Positions 45,423-53,914 of a stretch of 64,000 bases of DNA are shown piece by piece. How positions within the stretch are numbered: position 1 is the first letter of the stretch; each line of letters opens with the position of its first letter. The DNA is from CAVXDY01 sp963721335 (GTDB lineage Bacteria; Actinomycetota; Thermoleophilia; Miltoncostaeales; Miltoncostaeaceae), in NCBI GenBank assembly GCA_963721335.1, contig CAVRIV010000008.1:1364001-1428000 (forward strand), in the 5' to 3' direction. The translations under genes were made by a program, and so were the position numbers. The notes under the pieces were generated by a model. That model was not told the origin of the DNA, ran no database searches, and was given only the letters and a program-made list of their open reading frames with translations.

Positions 45423-46097
45423 ATGCGGCTCTCCCGAGGGCGCCTGATCGGCGCCACGGTGGTCCTGTCCCTGATCCCGGCGGGCATCGCCACCGCCCTG
45501 CCCTGCCCCAGCCTGCGCGTCGAGGCCCCCGCGGGCACGATCATCCCCGCCGAGGACGTCTGCTCGGCGCGCGCGTACCTCGATACCACGGGCACCGCGC
45601 GCGCCCTGGTGCCGAAGACCGTCCTCGGCCAGCTCGTGGCCGGCGCCGGCTCGCTCGGCTATTCGGTCGGCATCGCGTTCGACGCGCAGTTCGGCGGGTT
45701 CGTGAGCTCCATCGGCGGCGTGGCTCCCGGGCCGAACGGCACCTGGTCCCTGATCGTGGACAACAAGCTGTCGCAGACCGGCGCCTCCACCACGATCCTG
45801 ACGCCGAGCCAGGAGGTCGTCTGGCTGCTCGACCCGAACTTCAACAAGCCGGGGCCGTTCGTGCTCGACATGGACGTCGTCCGGGCCTCGGGCGGCGTGC
45901 TGGCCGTGAAGGTGGTGCGCACCGACGGCACCAAGATCACGCCGGCGAAGGGCGCGCGGGTGCACGTCAACAACGTGACGGTCATCGCGAACGCCAACGG
46001 CCGGGCGAGGGTGCGGCTGAAGCGGAACGCCGAGTACAGCGCCGTCGCGACGCTGCCGGGCTCGGTGCAGTCGCAGGTTCAGGCCGGGCAGGTGTAG
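45423..46097 (+). CDS. exported DUF4430 protein (transcobalamin C-domain-like)
   Basis: 224 residues; first gene under the cobalamin riboswitch, start fixed by AAGGAGG six bases upstream. Signal peptide RLSRGRLIGATVVLSLIPAGIATA. The core has the DUF4430 pattern: GYSVGIAFDAQFGGFVSSIGG, then NGTWSLIVDNKLSQTGASTTILTPSQEVVWLLD, which corresponds to the 'W-x-x-x-V-N-G' plus 'L-x-x-G-D-x-V' beta fold of the C-terminal domain of transcobalamin and intrinsic factor. A C-terminal beta domain (GARVHVNNVTVIANANGRARV) ends it. Three cysteines near the N-terminus. Likely captures a corrinoid outside the cell for the ECF transporter; inference from regulation, domain and neighbours. Confidence 0.85.
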   Translation: MRLSRGRLIGATVVLSLIPAGIATALPCPSLRVEAPAGTIIPAEDVCSARAYLDTTGTARALVPKTVLGQLVAGAGSLGYSVGIAFDAQFGGFVSSIGGVAPGPNGTWSLIVDNKLSQTGASTTILTPSQEVVWLLDPNFNKPGPFVLDMDVVRASGGVLAVKVVRTDGTKITPAKGARVHVNNVTVIANANGRARVRLKRNAEYSAVATLPGSVQSQVQAGQV

Positions 46098-46115
46098 CGG
46101 GCGGGAGCCGGCGAC

Positions 46116-47051
46116 ATGGGCGTCGCCCGGACGCTCGTGCGGTCCCGATCAGGGCGGCGGCTCGCCGCCGCCCTGGCCGCGGTCGTCATCGTCCTCGCGG
46201 GCGCGGGGTGCGATGAGCGGATCGCGGCGCCGCCCGCCGCCGGAGAGCCGGGCGTGGCGATGGTGCTCACGCGCGACTTCGGCACGCAGGAGGTGGCCAC
46301 GGCGCGCGCGGCGCCCGACCAGTCGGCGATGGCCGCGCTGCAGGGCTCGTTCCGCGTCGAGACGCGGTACTCGGGCGCCTACGTGCAGGGCATCGACGGC
46401 CTGGCCGGGTCGTCCGGCGCCGGCACCGACTGGCTCTACTTCGTGAACGGCGTCGAGGCCGATGTGGGCGCGGCCGCATACGACCTGCACGCGGGCGATC
46501 GAGTGTGGTGGGACCACCGGCGCTGGCACGGGCGCCCGGCCGTGGGCGCCGTCGTCGGCGCGTGGCCGGAGCCCTTCCTCCACGGCTACGGAGGCGACGG
46601 GGCTCCCCGGGTGGCCGCCGACCCGCCGCTCGCGGGCGCCCTCTCGGCGGCCGGGGTGCATGTCACGGCCGGAGACGCTCCCTATCGGGCGCTGGTGGGG
46701 AGCGACGCCGACCTGCGCCGCCGCGACCCGGCCTGGAGCCGGGCGGCGTCGGATCCTCAGCGGGCAGGGATGACCGCCTGGATCGCCGACGGCGCGGTCC
46801 ACGCCTGGGACGGCGCCGCCGGACGCTCGGTGGAGGTGCCCGGCGCGGTGGCCGTGGTTGCGGCCGTTCGCGCGGGGACCGCGGCCGGCGACGGGGTGGT
46901 GCTCGCGGTGGCCGGGCTGGACGGGCCCCGGGCGCAGCGGGCCGCGCGCCAGGTGGTCGCCGACCCCGGGCTGCTGCGCGACCGCTACGCCGTGTGCCTC
47001 GACCCCGGCGGGCGCCCCGTGTGCGCGGGCGGCGCGGGGACGACCGGATGA
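46116..47051 (+). CDS. DUF4430 lipoprotein (transcobalamin C-domain-like)
   Basis: 311 residues. Lipoprotein signal with lipobox LAGAGC near residue 31, so membrane-tethered. DUF4430 core: VMVLTRDFGTQEV, RYSGAYVQGIDGLAG, DWLYFVNGVEADVGAAAYDLHAGDRVWWDH, the family 'W-Y-x-x-N-G' and 'L-x-x-G-D-x-V-W' motifs. A second domain of about 170 residues follows (GAWPEPFLHGYGGDG and a Val/Ala-rich part with two cysteines). It differs from the preceding paralogue in being lipid-anchored and in its extra domain. Its stop overlaps the ecfT start, tying it to the transporter; probable substrate-presenting subunit. Confidence 0.85.
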   Translation: MGVARTLVRSRSGRRLAAALAAVVIVLAGAGCDERIAAPPAAGEPGVAMVLTRDFGTQEVATARAAPDQSAMAALQGSFRVETRYSGAYVQGIDGLAGSSGAGTDWLYFVNGVEADVGAAAYDLHAGDRVWWDHRRWHGRPAVGAVVGAWPEPFLHGYGGDGAPRVAADPPLAGALSAAGVHVTAGDAPYRALVGSDADLRRRDPAWSRAASDPQRAGMTAWIADGAVHAWDGAAGRSVEVPGAVAVVAAVRAGTAAGDGVVLAVAGLDGPRAQRAARQVVADPGLLRDRYAVCLDPGGRPVCAGGAGTTG

Positions 47052-47899
47052 GCGCCGGCCTGCCGCCCGCCCCGGTGCTGCTGCCGGTCACCGCGCTCGT
47101 GACCCTGGCGTTCCTGGGCGATCACCCGATCGTGCTGGTCGCCGTCCTGATCGTCGCCGGCGTCGCGCTCCGCGCGGCCGGCGGCTCGCGGCTCGCGTGG
47201 ATCGCCGGGGCGGCATCGGGTATCGGCATCGCCCTGATCGGCCCGTTCGCCGGGCCGAACGGCAACCTCATCCTCATCGACGGGCCCTCGTTCGCCGTGA
47301 TCGACCTCCAGGTGACCGTGGAGGAGGTGGGCTACGGGCTGGCGGCGGGAATGCGCCTGTGCGCGGTGATCTGGCTGGCGGCCGCGGGCCTCGCGGCCCT
47401 CGACCCCGACCGCCTGCACGCCCGGGCGACGCGGCTCGCCCCGCACTCGGCGCTCCTGGTCGCCCTGGGCGCGCGCCTGCTGCCCCTGCTGCGCAGCGAC
47501 GCCCGGGCCGTGGGCGACGCGGCCCGCCTGCGCGGCATCGCCCCGGCGGGTGGCCGCGGGGCCTCCGCGGTGCGCCGGGCGGCCCGGCTCTACCTCCCCC
47601 TGCTGGCGACGAGCCTCGAGCGGGGCCTCGACCAGGGCGAGGCGCTCGCCGCCCGCGGCTTCGGCCACGGCCGCGTGGTCTCGCTGCCCGAGCGGCCCCT
47701 GACGGCCCGGGAGCGGGCCGCCGCCCTCGGCGGCCTCGTCGCCCTGGGCGCGGTCGTCGCGGCGGGCGTCGCCGGCGCCCTCGACTTCACGTGGTACCCG
47801 CGCAGCGGAAGCCCCTGGGGCACGGGCCCGATCGTCGTCGCCGCCGCGGCGGCGCTGGCCGGGATCGCCTGGGCCCTCACGCTCCGGCGGCGAGCATGA
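47048..47899 (+). CDS. ECF transporter transmembrane subunit EcfT
   Basis: 283 residues with about six helices. EcfT couples the two ATPases to the S component. Seen: helix LPVTALVTLAFLGDHPIVLVAVL, and the coupling-helix signatures ARG-type segments GDAARLRGI and ARGFGHGR (the second Ala-Arg-Gly motif near 47660). Both ends overlap neighbouring genes by four bases (ATGA). Part of the riboswitch-controlled operon, so it serves the cobalamin importer rather than a shared ECF pool. Confidence 0.9.
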   Translation: MSAGLPPAPVLLPVTALVTLAFLGDHPIVLVAVLIVAGVALRAAGGSRLAWIAGAASGIGIALIGPFAGPNGNLILIDGPSFAVIDLQVTVEEVGYGLAAGMRLCAVIWLAAAGLAALDPDRLHARATRLAPHSALLVALGARLLPLLRSDARAVGDAARLRGIAPAGGRGASAVRRAARLYLPLLATSLERGLDQGEALAARGFGHGRVVSLPERPLTARERAAALGGLVALGAVVAAGVAGALDFTWYPRSGSPWGTGPIVVAAAAALAGIAWALTLRRRA

Positions 47900-49309
47900 C
47901 GGCGAGCGCCGAGCTGAGGGGCGTGCGCTACTCGTACCCGGGGGCGGGCGCGCCCACCCTGGACGGCGTGGACCTGTCGGTGGCGCCGGGCGAGGTCGTC
48001 CTGCTGGCCGGGCCCTCGGGCGGCGGCAAGTCGACCATCCTGCGCGTGCTCGGAGGTCTCGTCCCCCACTTCCACGGCGGGGTCGTGACGGGCGCAGGAC
48101 GGGCCGCCGGACTCGACCTGGCCCGCGCCCGCCCCGCGGAGATCGCGGGCCGCATCGGCGTCATGTTCCAGGAGCCCGAGACGCAGGGGATCTTCTCGCA
48201 GGTGGTTCGCGACGTCGCCTTCTCGCTCCAGACGCGGGGCTTCGAGGCCGCGAGCATCCTCGCGCGGGCCGAGGCCGCTCTGGCGGAGGTGGGCGCGGCC
48301 CACCTGGCCGGCCGCCGCCTGGAGGAGCTGTCGTCCGGCGAGCGTCAGCGGGCCGCCCTCGCCGCGGTGCTGGCCCCGGGACCCGCGCTGCTGCTGCTCG
48401 ACGAGCCCACCAGCCAGCTCGACGACGAGGGTGCCGACCGCCTCGCGTCGATCCTCCGGGCCGTCGCCGACGGCGGCGCCGCGGTGATCGTCTCCGAGCA
48501 CCGCATCGACCGCATCGCCCCGATCGCCGACCGCGTGCTGAGCGTGGCGGCGGGGCGGATCGCACCCGGTCACCCGGACGACGCCCCGGCGAGGGGCGCC
48601 GTGCCCGGCGAGCCGGGCGCCGTGGCCCTTTCGGCCACGGGCCTCGTGGCCGAGCGCGGCGGGCGGGCGGTGCTGGCCGGCGCCGACCTCGACGTGCGGC
48701 GCGGCGAGGCCGTGGCGCTGGTGGGCCCCAACGGCTCCGGCAAGACGACCCTGATGCGCGCTGCTGGCCGGGCTCGACCGTCCCGCCGCCGGGCGCATCG
48801 TGCTCGCCGGCCGCGACGTCACGGGGATCCCTCCCGAGCGGCGGTTCCCCGCGCTCTCCCTGCTCCCCCAGGATCCCGGGCGGCACCTGCTGTGCGAGCG
48901 GGCCGACGACGAGGCCGGCCTCGGCCTCACGACGCTCGGGGTGCCCCACGAGCGCGCGCGGGCCCGCGGCGCCGGCCTGCTGGCGGAGCTCGGCCTGCCG
49001 GACGCGGGCCCGCGGCACCCGCGCGACCTGTCGGTGGGCGAGCGGGAGCGGGTGGCCCTGGCCGCCGCCCTCGCCGCGGACCCCCTCGTGCTGCTGCTGG
49101 ACGAGCCCACCCGGGGCATGGATCCCGGCCGGAGGGCTCAGCTCGCCGCGATCGTGCGCGCGCGGGTCGCCGGCGGGGCGGCGGCCCTCGTGGCGACACA
49201 CGACCGCGCCTTCGCCGCCGCCGCCTGCGATCGGACGGTGACGCTGCGCGACGGGCGCGCCCATCCCGAGCGCGTCCCGGGCGTCGCCGAGGCCGGAGCC
49301 GTGGCGTGA
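47896..49309 (+). CDS. fused double ECF ATPase (EcfA-EcfA'), one indel
   Basis: Two ABC ATPase domains in one chain of about 470 residues, in place of separate EcfA1 and EcfA2. Domain 1: Walker A AGPSGGGKSTILR, MFQEPETQGIFSQ (Q-loop), LSSGERQRAALAAVL, LLLLDEPTSQLD. Domain 2: Walker A VGPNGSGKTTLMR near 48730, LLPQDPGRHLL, LSVGERERVALAAAL, LLLLDEPTRGMD. Each half keeps its catalytic Glu. A frame change near 48760 (one extra G in GCGCTGCTGG) splits the second half. Start overlaps ecfT, stop overlaps the S-component start. Confidence 0.92.
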
Positions 49310-49929
49310 GCGCGGCGAGCACCCTGGCGCTGTCCGGCCTGGCCCTCCTGGCGGCGGGGCTCTTCGCGTTCGAGCGCCGGCGCTTCGACCCGCGCGCCCT
49401 GGCGCTCGCCGCGACCCTCGCGGCCCTCGCCACCGCCGGGCGGGTCCTGGTGCCGATCCCCTCGGCCAAGCCCGTCACCGCCGTCTGCCTGCTGGCGGGG
49501 ATCTGCCTCGGCCCGGCGAGCGGCGCGGCCGTGGGGGCGTCGACGGCCCTCCTGTCGAACGCCTTTCTGGGGCAGGGCCCGTGGACGCCCTGGCAGATGC
49601 TGCTCTGGGGGCTCATCGGCGTGGCGGGCGGGCTCCTCGGCCCCGTGCTGCGGAACCGCACGGCGCTCGTCGCCGCGGGCGCCATCGCGGCGCTCGCGTT
49701 CGGCGCGTGCATGAACGTCTGGCAGCTCGCGACCTTCGGGCCGGAGCTGAGCCTGCAGGCCTTCGTCGTGACCCAGTCGGCGGCCCTGCCGTTCGACATC
49801 ACCCACGCCGTCGCCACCGCCCTCGTCCTGGCCGTGATCGGCCCGGCCTCGATCCGCCTGCTCGACCGGTACGCCGTGCGATTGGAGGGGCACTGGGCGC
49901 CCGGCCCCGAGCGCGAGGAACCCGCGTGA
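49306..49929 (+). CDS. ECF transporter S component, probable cobalamin/corrinoid binder
   Basis: 207 residues, about six helices. The segment VPSIPSAKP-like (VLVPIPSAKPVTAVCLLAGICLGPASGAAVGA) written in two parts: PIPSAKPVTAVCLLAG and GPASGAAVGASTALLSN, then FLGQGPWTPWQMLLWGLIG, is typical of a group of S components found with DUF4430 genes. S components set substrate choice; cobalamin is inferred from the riboswitch and from the operon partners rather than from a binding motif. GTG overlaps the ATPase stop; its TGA overlaps the next gene. Confidence 0.88.
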   Translation: MSAASTLALSGLALLAAGLFAFERRRFDPRALALAATLAALATAGRVLVPIPSAKPVTAVCLLAGICLGPASGAAVGASTALLSNAFLGQGPWTPWQMLLWGLIGVAGGLLGPVLRNRTALVAAGAIAALAFGACMNVWQLATFGPELSLQAFVVTQSAALPFDITHAVATALVLAVIGPASIRLLDRYAVRLEGHWAPGPEREEPA

Positions 49930-50783
49930 GGGCCATCGCCCTCACGGCTCTGGCCGTCACCGCGCTCGCCGGGCCGCTCGCCGTGCCGGCGAGCGCGGGA
50001 CCCACCCAGGCCGCGGTGAGCTACCTCGCCGGCCGGCAGGCGGCCGGCGGCTGCTACGCCGAGCCCGGAGGGGAGCCCTCGCCGGAGCTCACCGCCTGGG
50101 TCGCCATCGGCCTGCGCGCCGTGCGCGCCCCGGTCCCCGCGGGCGCCCGCCTCTGCCTGGCGCGGTCCGCGCGGTCGGCGCGCGTGCCCACGGACGCCCA
50201 GCGGACGATCCTGGGCCTGGTGGCGGCCGGCGGGGACCCGCGCCGCGACGGCGGGGTCAACCTCGTCGCGCGGGTGCGCAACCAGATCCGGCGCGACGGC
50301 AGCATCCCGCCGACCGTCAACGCGACGGCCTTCGGCGCGCTCGCCCTGCGGGCGGCCGGCGCCCCCGTGCCGACCTCGGTGCGGCGGGCCATCGTGCGTG
50401 GCCAGCAGCGCGGCGGCGCGTGGGGTCTGGGCGGGCTGCCCGACTCGAACATCACGGCCGCCGCGATCGAGGCGCTGGTGGCCACGGGGAGCGGGCCGGG
50501 CTCGCGCCCGGTGCGTCGCGGCGTGGCGGCGCTCGCCCGCTTCCGTCACTCCGGCGGCTACGGCCTCACCCTGGGCTCCCCGCCCGACGCTCAGTCCACC
50601 GCCTGGGTGGCCCAGGCCCTCGTCGCCGCCGGCCGCGATCCCGGGGCGGCGCTGACGGCCCTGCGGCGCCTCCAGCGCCCCGACGGGTCGTTCGCCTATC
50701 GCCGCGGGCTGGCGATCACGCCGGTGTGGGTGACCGCGCAGGCCCTGCCGGCGCTCGCTCGGCGACCGCTTCCGGTCGTCTAG
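49926..50783 (+). CDS. exported alpha/alpha-toroid protein (terpene-cyclase/transcobalamin N-domain fold)
   Basis: 285 residues, last gene of the operon. Signal peptide LTALAVTALAGPLAVPASA. The mature protein is built of repeats of a helix pair: AVSYLAGRQAAGGC, ELTAWVAIGLRAV, ATAFGALALRAAG, AIVRGQQRGGAWGLGG, NITAAAIEALVATG, QSTAWVAQALVAAG and LRRLQRPDGSFAYRRG with VTAQALPAL. This is the prenyltransferase/squalene-cyclase-type toroid, also the fold of the N-terminal domain of transcobalamin and intrinsic factor. The cyclase catalytic DxDD motif is absent, so a binding role is likelier than catalysis. Only two cysteines. Function inferred from the B12-controlled operon. Confidence 0.85.
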   Translation: MRAIALTALAVTALAGPLAVPASAGPTQAAVSYLAGRQAAGGCYAEPGGEPSPELTAWVAIGLRAVRAPVPAGARLCLARSARSARVPTDAQRTILGLVAAGGDPRRDGGVNLVARVRNQIRRDGSIPPTVNATAFGALALRAAGAPVPTSVRRAIVRGQQRGGAWGLGGLPDSNITAAAIEALVATGSGPGSRPVRRGVAALARFRHSGGYGLTLGSPPDAQSTAWVAQALVAAGRDPGAALTALRRLQRPDGSFAYRRGLAITPVWVTAQALPALARRPLPVV

Positions 50784-50989
50784 CGGGCCCCGGTCGAGGG
50801 CGGCAGCTCGTCGAGGCCGATGGCCTCGAGGGCGTCCCGCAGGGCGTCGAGCCGGTCCCGTGCCGCCGCCAGGTCCTCGTCGTCGGGCTCCTCGGCCAGC
50901 AGGGCGTCGATGGCGGGGCGGATCTCGGCGATCTCGGCCCGCGACCCGGCCCGGGCGGCGGCGAGGAGAAGTCCCTCGCGCTCGCTCAC
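50780..50989 (-). CDS. small helical protein, unknown
   Basis: 69 residues from GTG 50989, acidic and wholly helical (EIAEIRPAIDALLAEEPDDEDLAA in two helices, then LRDALEAIGLDELPP). Its start overlaps the stop of the upstream FAD monooxygenase, so it is co-transcribed and could be an accessory peptide. Convergent, ending in a four-base overlap with the toroid gene. Confidence 0.55.
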   Translation of the reverse strand: MSEREGLLLAAARAGSRAEIAEIRPAIDALLAEEPDDEDLAAARDRLDALRDALEAIGLDELPPSTGAR

Positions 50990-52017
50990 TCCTCCGGGGG
51001 CGGCCAGCGCTCCTCGGGTCGCGCGTGGACCTGGCCGGCCACCATGATCCGCTGGCGTCCCGGGTCGTTGGCCTCGTAGGGCCGCACGGCCGGAGCGCGC
51101 CACACCTCGTAGCTGGTGCAGGCGGCGTCCGGGTCGTCGGGGTTCTGGGCGATGGCCTCCGCGAGCGCGTGCGCGTCCCCGAGCCCGATGCCCGAGCTGA
51201 CGCCGGTCTCGGGGCCGAAGAAGTGCGCTGCGTCGCCGATGATGACCACGCCCGGCGTCCACCACCGCGGGCACGCCAGGAGCTGGGGCTCGGAGTAGCG
51301 GATCTGCTCGATCGAGGTGACGCCCTCGACGGCCGAGGCCGACTCGGGGAGGAGCCGTACCCACATCTCCTTGATCGCCTCGACGCCCGGGGCGAGCGCC
51401 GCCTCGGCGCCCACGCGGTCCATGCTTCGCCAGCCGGCGGACCCCTCGTGCCAGGAGAGCATCCCGATGTGCCCGCCGTCGGACTGGTAGGCCATCGCGA
51501 ACGACGTGTCGGCGACCGAGGGGCTCATGAAGCCGAGGGCCGCCTCGGGCAGCGCCGCGTAGTCGGCCTCGAGGCCCGCCATCTCGCGCGTCGGCGACCG
51601 CATGCCGTCGCAGGCCACGACGAGGTCCGCCTCGAAGGTGGTGGGCCCGTCGGGGCCCTCGGCGACGACGCCCACGACGCGGCCGTCCGGCTCGCGCAGC
51701 AGCTCGACGACGGTGTGCTCGTTCACGATCGGCAGATCGCGCTCGAGCGCCTCGATGAGCGCGCCGAACCGCACCGCCACGGCCACCGGCGGCTGGTTGG
51801 GGCGAGGGGCGATCGGCCGGCCGGCTCGGCGGACCTCGTCGTAGACCCCCACCTCCTCCAGCGGCTCGTAGCCCTGGAAGCCCAGCATGTAGCCCCGGGG
51901 GACGTAGTGGCCCGCGGGCATCCGCTCGATGACGACGGGCTCGAACCCCCGCAGCCGGAGCAGGCGAGCGAAGGTCATCCCGACCATCCCGCCCCCGGCG
52001 ATCACCACCTTCATCAT
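50986..52017 (-). CDS. FAD-dependent monooxygenase (PHBH type)
   Basis: 343 residues. FAD-binding KVVIAGGGMVGMTFARLLRL at the N-terminus, the DG motif LVVACDGMRSPTRE near 51605, and GVVIIGDAAHFFGPETGVSSGIGLGDAHALAEAI near 51200, here named in parts as GDAAHFFGP and GIGLGDA. These define class A flavin hydroxylases acting on aromatic or polyketide-like compounds; substrate unknown. Start ATG 52017 or 52014 (ATGATG). The upstream spacer is shared with the divergent histidine kinase. Confidence 0.9.
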   Translation of the reverse strand: MMKVVIAGGGMVGMTFARLLRLRGFEPVVIERMPAGHYVPRGYMLGFQGYEPLEEVGVYDEVRRAGRPIAPRPNQPPVAVAVRFGALIEALERDLPIVNEHTVVELLREPDGRVVGVVAEGPDGPTTFEADLVVACDGMRSPTREMAGLEADYAALPEAALGFMSPSVADTSFAMAYQSDGGHIGMLSWHEGSAGWRSMDRVGAEAALAPGVEAIKEMWVRLLPESASAVEGVTSIEQIRYSEPQLLACPRWWTPGVVIIGDAAHFFGPETGVSSGIGLGDAHALAEAIAQNPDDPDAACTSYEVWRAPAVRPYEANDPGRQRIMVAGQVHARPEERWPPPEE

Positions 52018-52082
52018 GGCTCCAAGCCTACGGGATGGGGAGGCCGCCCGGCCCCGCGCGGCGGTACCGTGGCGGCACGCGA

Positions 52083-53237
52083 ATGGGACCCCCACGACCA
52101 CCCGGCGACGACGACGGCGGCACGATGGACGCCGCGGACCGGGCCGTGCTCGACGCCGCGAGCCTCTTCTCGCTGGAGCCCTCGCTCGCGGCCCTCGCCG
52201 AGGGCGCCCGCCGCATCACGGGCGCGCGGTTCGGGGCCGTGGGGCTCGCGGGGCCCGATCCCGAGGAGTTCTCGGCCTTCGTCACGGCCGGCCTCACCGA
52301 CGCGCAGATCGACGCCATCGGGCCCCTGCCGCGCGTGCACGGCCTGCTCGGCGCGGTGCTCGCCGACGGGGCGCCGCTGCGCGTGGCGGACATCCGCGCC
52401 GACCCGCGCGCGAGCGGGTGGTGGCCGCGCGCGCACCCGGCCATGACCGCCCTGCTGGGCGCGCCGCTGCGGGTGGGCGGCGCGGTGCTGGGAGCCGTCT
52501 ACGTCGCCAACGAGGCCGGCGGCCCGCCGTTCGGCGCGGAGGACGAGGCCGCCATCGTGGGGCTGGCCGATCGGGCGGCTCCCCTCGTGCGCTCCCTGCG
52601 CGAGGCCGAGGACGGGCGCCTGCTGGTGCTCTCCGCCGAGCGGGCTCGCATCGCGCGCGACCTGCACGACGCCCTCTCGCAGTCGCTGTTCTCGATCGGC
52701 CTGCGCGCCGAGGCCGCCCGGCGGGACCTGGCGGGGGCCCCCGGCCGGGCCGACGTGCACCTCGCGAGCATCGCCGACATCGCGCGCGACGCCCGGGCCG
52801 AGCTGGGCGCCGTGGTGGAGGGGCTGCGCCCCCCCGCGATCGACGACGAGGGCCTGCCGCGGGCGCTGCGGAGCCTCGCGGGAGCGCTCGACCGCCTCGG
52901 CGAGGCGGATGTCGAGGTGGATCTGACCGACGAGCCGGAGCCCGCGCCAGAGCGCGACCGTGAGGTGTTCCTGATCCTGCAGGAGGCCCTGGTGAACGCG
53001 GTGCGCCACGCCCACGCCCGGCGCGTGCGGCTGACCATGCGCGGCGAGGACGGGGGGCTGCGCGCGGAGGTCGCCGACGACGGCGTGGGCTTCGACCCCG
53101 AGGACGCGCGGGCGCGGGCGCGGCGGATGGGCCTGAACGCCATGCGCCAGCGCGCGGCGGCCCTCGGCGGCGAGCTTCGCGTGGAGTCGTCCCCCGGAGA
53201 GGGCGCGCGGGTGCTGCTGTGGGTGCCGGGTGAGTGA
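52083..53237 (+). CDS. cytoplasmic GAF sensor histidine kinase (NarL-type partner)
   Basis: 384 residues from ATG 52083 (ATG 52125 also possible). A GAF domain (about residues 30-170: ARRITGARFGAVGLAG, LGAPLRVGGAVLGAVYVANE) is followed by HisKA_3 with phospho-His in ERARIARDLHDALSQSLFSI and a HATPase domain (LILQEALVNAVRHAHA; DDGVGFDP; GLNAMRQRAAALGG). No membrane helix, so the signal is cytoplasmic, possibly redox or a small ligand. A TACCGT box sits 12 bases before the start. Overlaps its response regulator by eight bases. Confidence 0.92.
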   Translation: MGPPRPPGDDDGGTMDAADRAVLDAASLFSLEPSLAALAEGARRITGARFGAVGLAGPDPEEFSAFVTAGLTDAQIDAIGPLPRVHGLLGAVLADGAPLRVADIRADPRASGWWPRAHPAMTALLGAPLRVGGAVLGAVYVANEAGGPPFGAEDEAAIVGLADRAAPLVRSLREAEDGRLLVLSAERARIARDLHDALSQSLFSIGLRAEAARRDLAGAPGRADVHLASIADIARDARAELGAVVEGLRPPAIDDEGLPRALRSLAGALDRLGEADVEVDLTDEPEPAPERDREVFLILQEALVNAVRHAHARRVRLTMRGEDGGLRAEVADDGVGFDPEDARARARRMGLNAMRQRAAALGGELRVESSPGEGARVLLWVPGE

Positions 53238-53877
53238 CCCGGTGCGGGTGTTCGTGGTCGACGACCACCCCGCCGTGCGCGAGGGGCTGCGCGCGTTCAT
53301 CGACACCTACCCCGAGCTGGAGCACGCCGGGGAGGCGGCCGATGGCGAGGCCGCCGTGGAGGCCGTCCCCGCCGCCCGGCCGGACGTGGTGCTGATGGAC
53401 CTCGAGCTGCCGGGCATCGACGGGGTCGCCGCCATCGCGCGGCTGCGGGCCCGCGATCCCGGCCTGGCGGTGCTCGTCCTCACCAGCTTCGGATCGGAGG
53501 AGCGCGTCATCGGCGCCCTGCGCGCCGGGGCGCGGGGCTACCTGATGAAGGAGGCCGGCCCGTCCGAGCTCGTGACCGCGATCCTCGCCGTCGCGCGCGG
53601 CGAGGCGGTGCTCGACCCCAAGGTGGCCCAGGCGGTCATCTCCGCGGCCGCCGGAGCGCCGTCGCCGCTCGACTCCCTCACGCCGCGGGAGCGCGAGGTG
53701 CTCGCCCTGGTGGGCGCCGGCCTCACCAACCGCCAGATCTCGCGGCGTCTGGTGATCTCCGAGAAGACCACGAAGCACCACGTGGGGAGCGTGCTGCGCA
53801 AGCTGGGCGTGGCCGGCCGTACCCAGGCCGCGCTGGTGGCCGCCCGGGCGGGGCTGATCGGCGAGGACGCGGCGTAG
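53230..53877 (+). CDS. NarL/LuxR-type response regulator
   Basis: 215 residues. Receiver: VFVVDDHPAVREGLRAF, phospho-acceptor in DVVLMDLELPGIDGVAA, Thr in VLVLTSFG, Lys in GYLMKEAGPSELVTAI. LuxR-type helix-turn-helix: LTPREREVLALVGAGLTNRQISRRLVISEKTTKHHV and LRKLGVAGRTQAALVAARAGL (parts). GTG start inside the kinase gene. Targets unknown; the SDR gene 100 bases downstream is a candidate, behind a strong hairpin. Confidence 0.94.
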   Translation: MSDPVRVFVVDDHPAVREGLRAFIDTYPELEHAGEAADGEAAVEAVPAARPDVVLMDLELPGIDGVAAIARLRARDPGLAVLVLTSFGSEERVIGALRAGARGYLMKEAGPSELVTAILAVARGEAVLDPKVAQAVISAAAGAPSPLDSLTPREREVLALVGAGLTNRQISRRLVISEKTTKHHVGSVLRKLGVAGRTQAALVAARAGLIGEDAA

Positions 53878-53891
53878 GGCCGAGTAGGACC

Positions 53892-53914
53892 GGGTCCCAT
53901 CCGAAGATGGGCCC
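53892..53914 (+). terminator. hairpin after the response regulator
   Basis: GGG-T-CCCATC and GATGGGCCC pair around a CGAA tetraloop, 14 bases after the stop codon. Nine base pairs with one bulged T; no T tract. Confidence 0.5.

Noticed and set aside
49926..50783. Terpene cyclase / prenyltransferase
   Set aside because: Only the toroid repeats match; the catalytic acid motif is missing and the gene sits in a B12-controlled transport operon.
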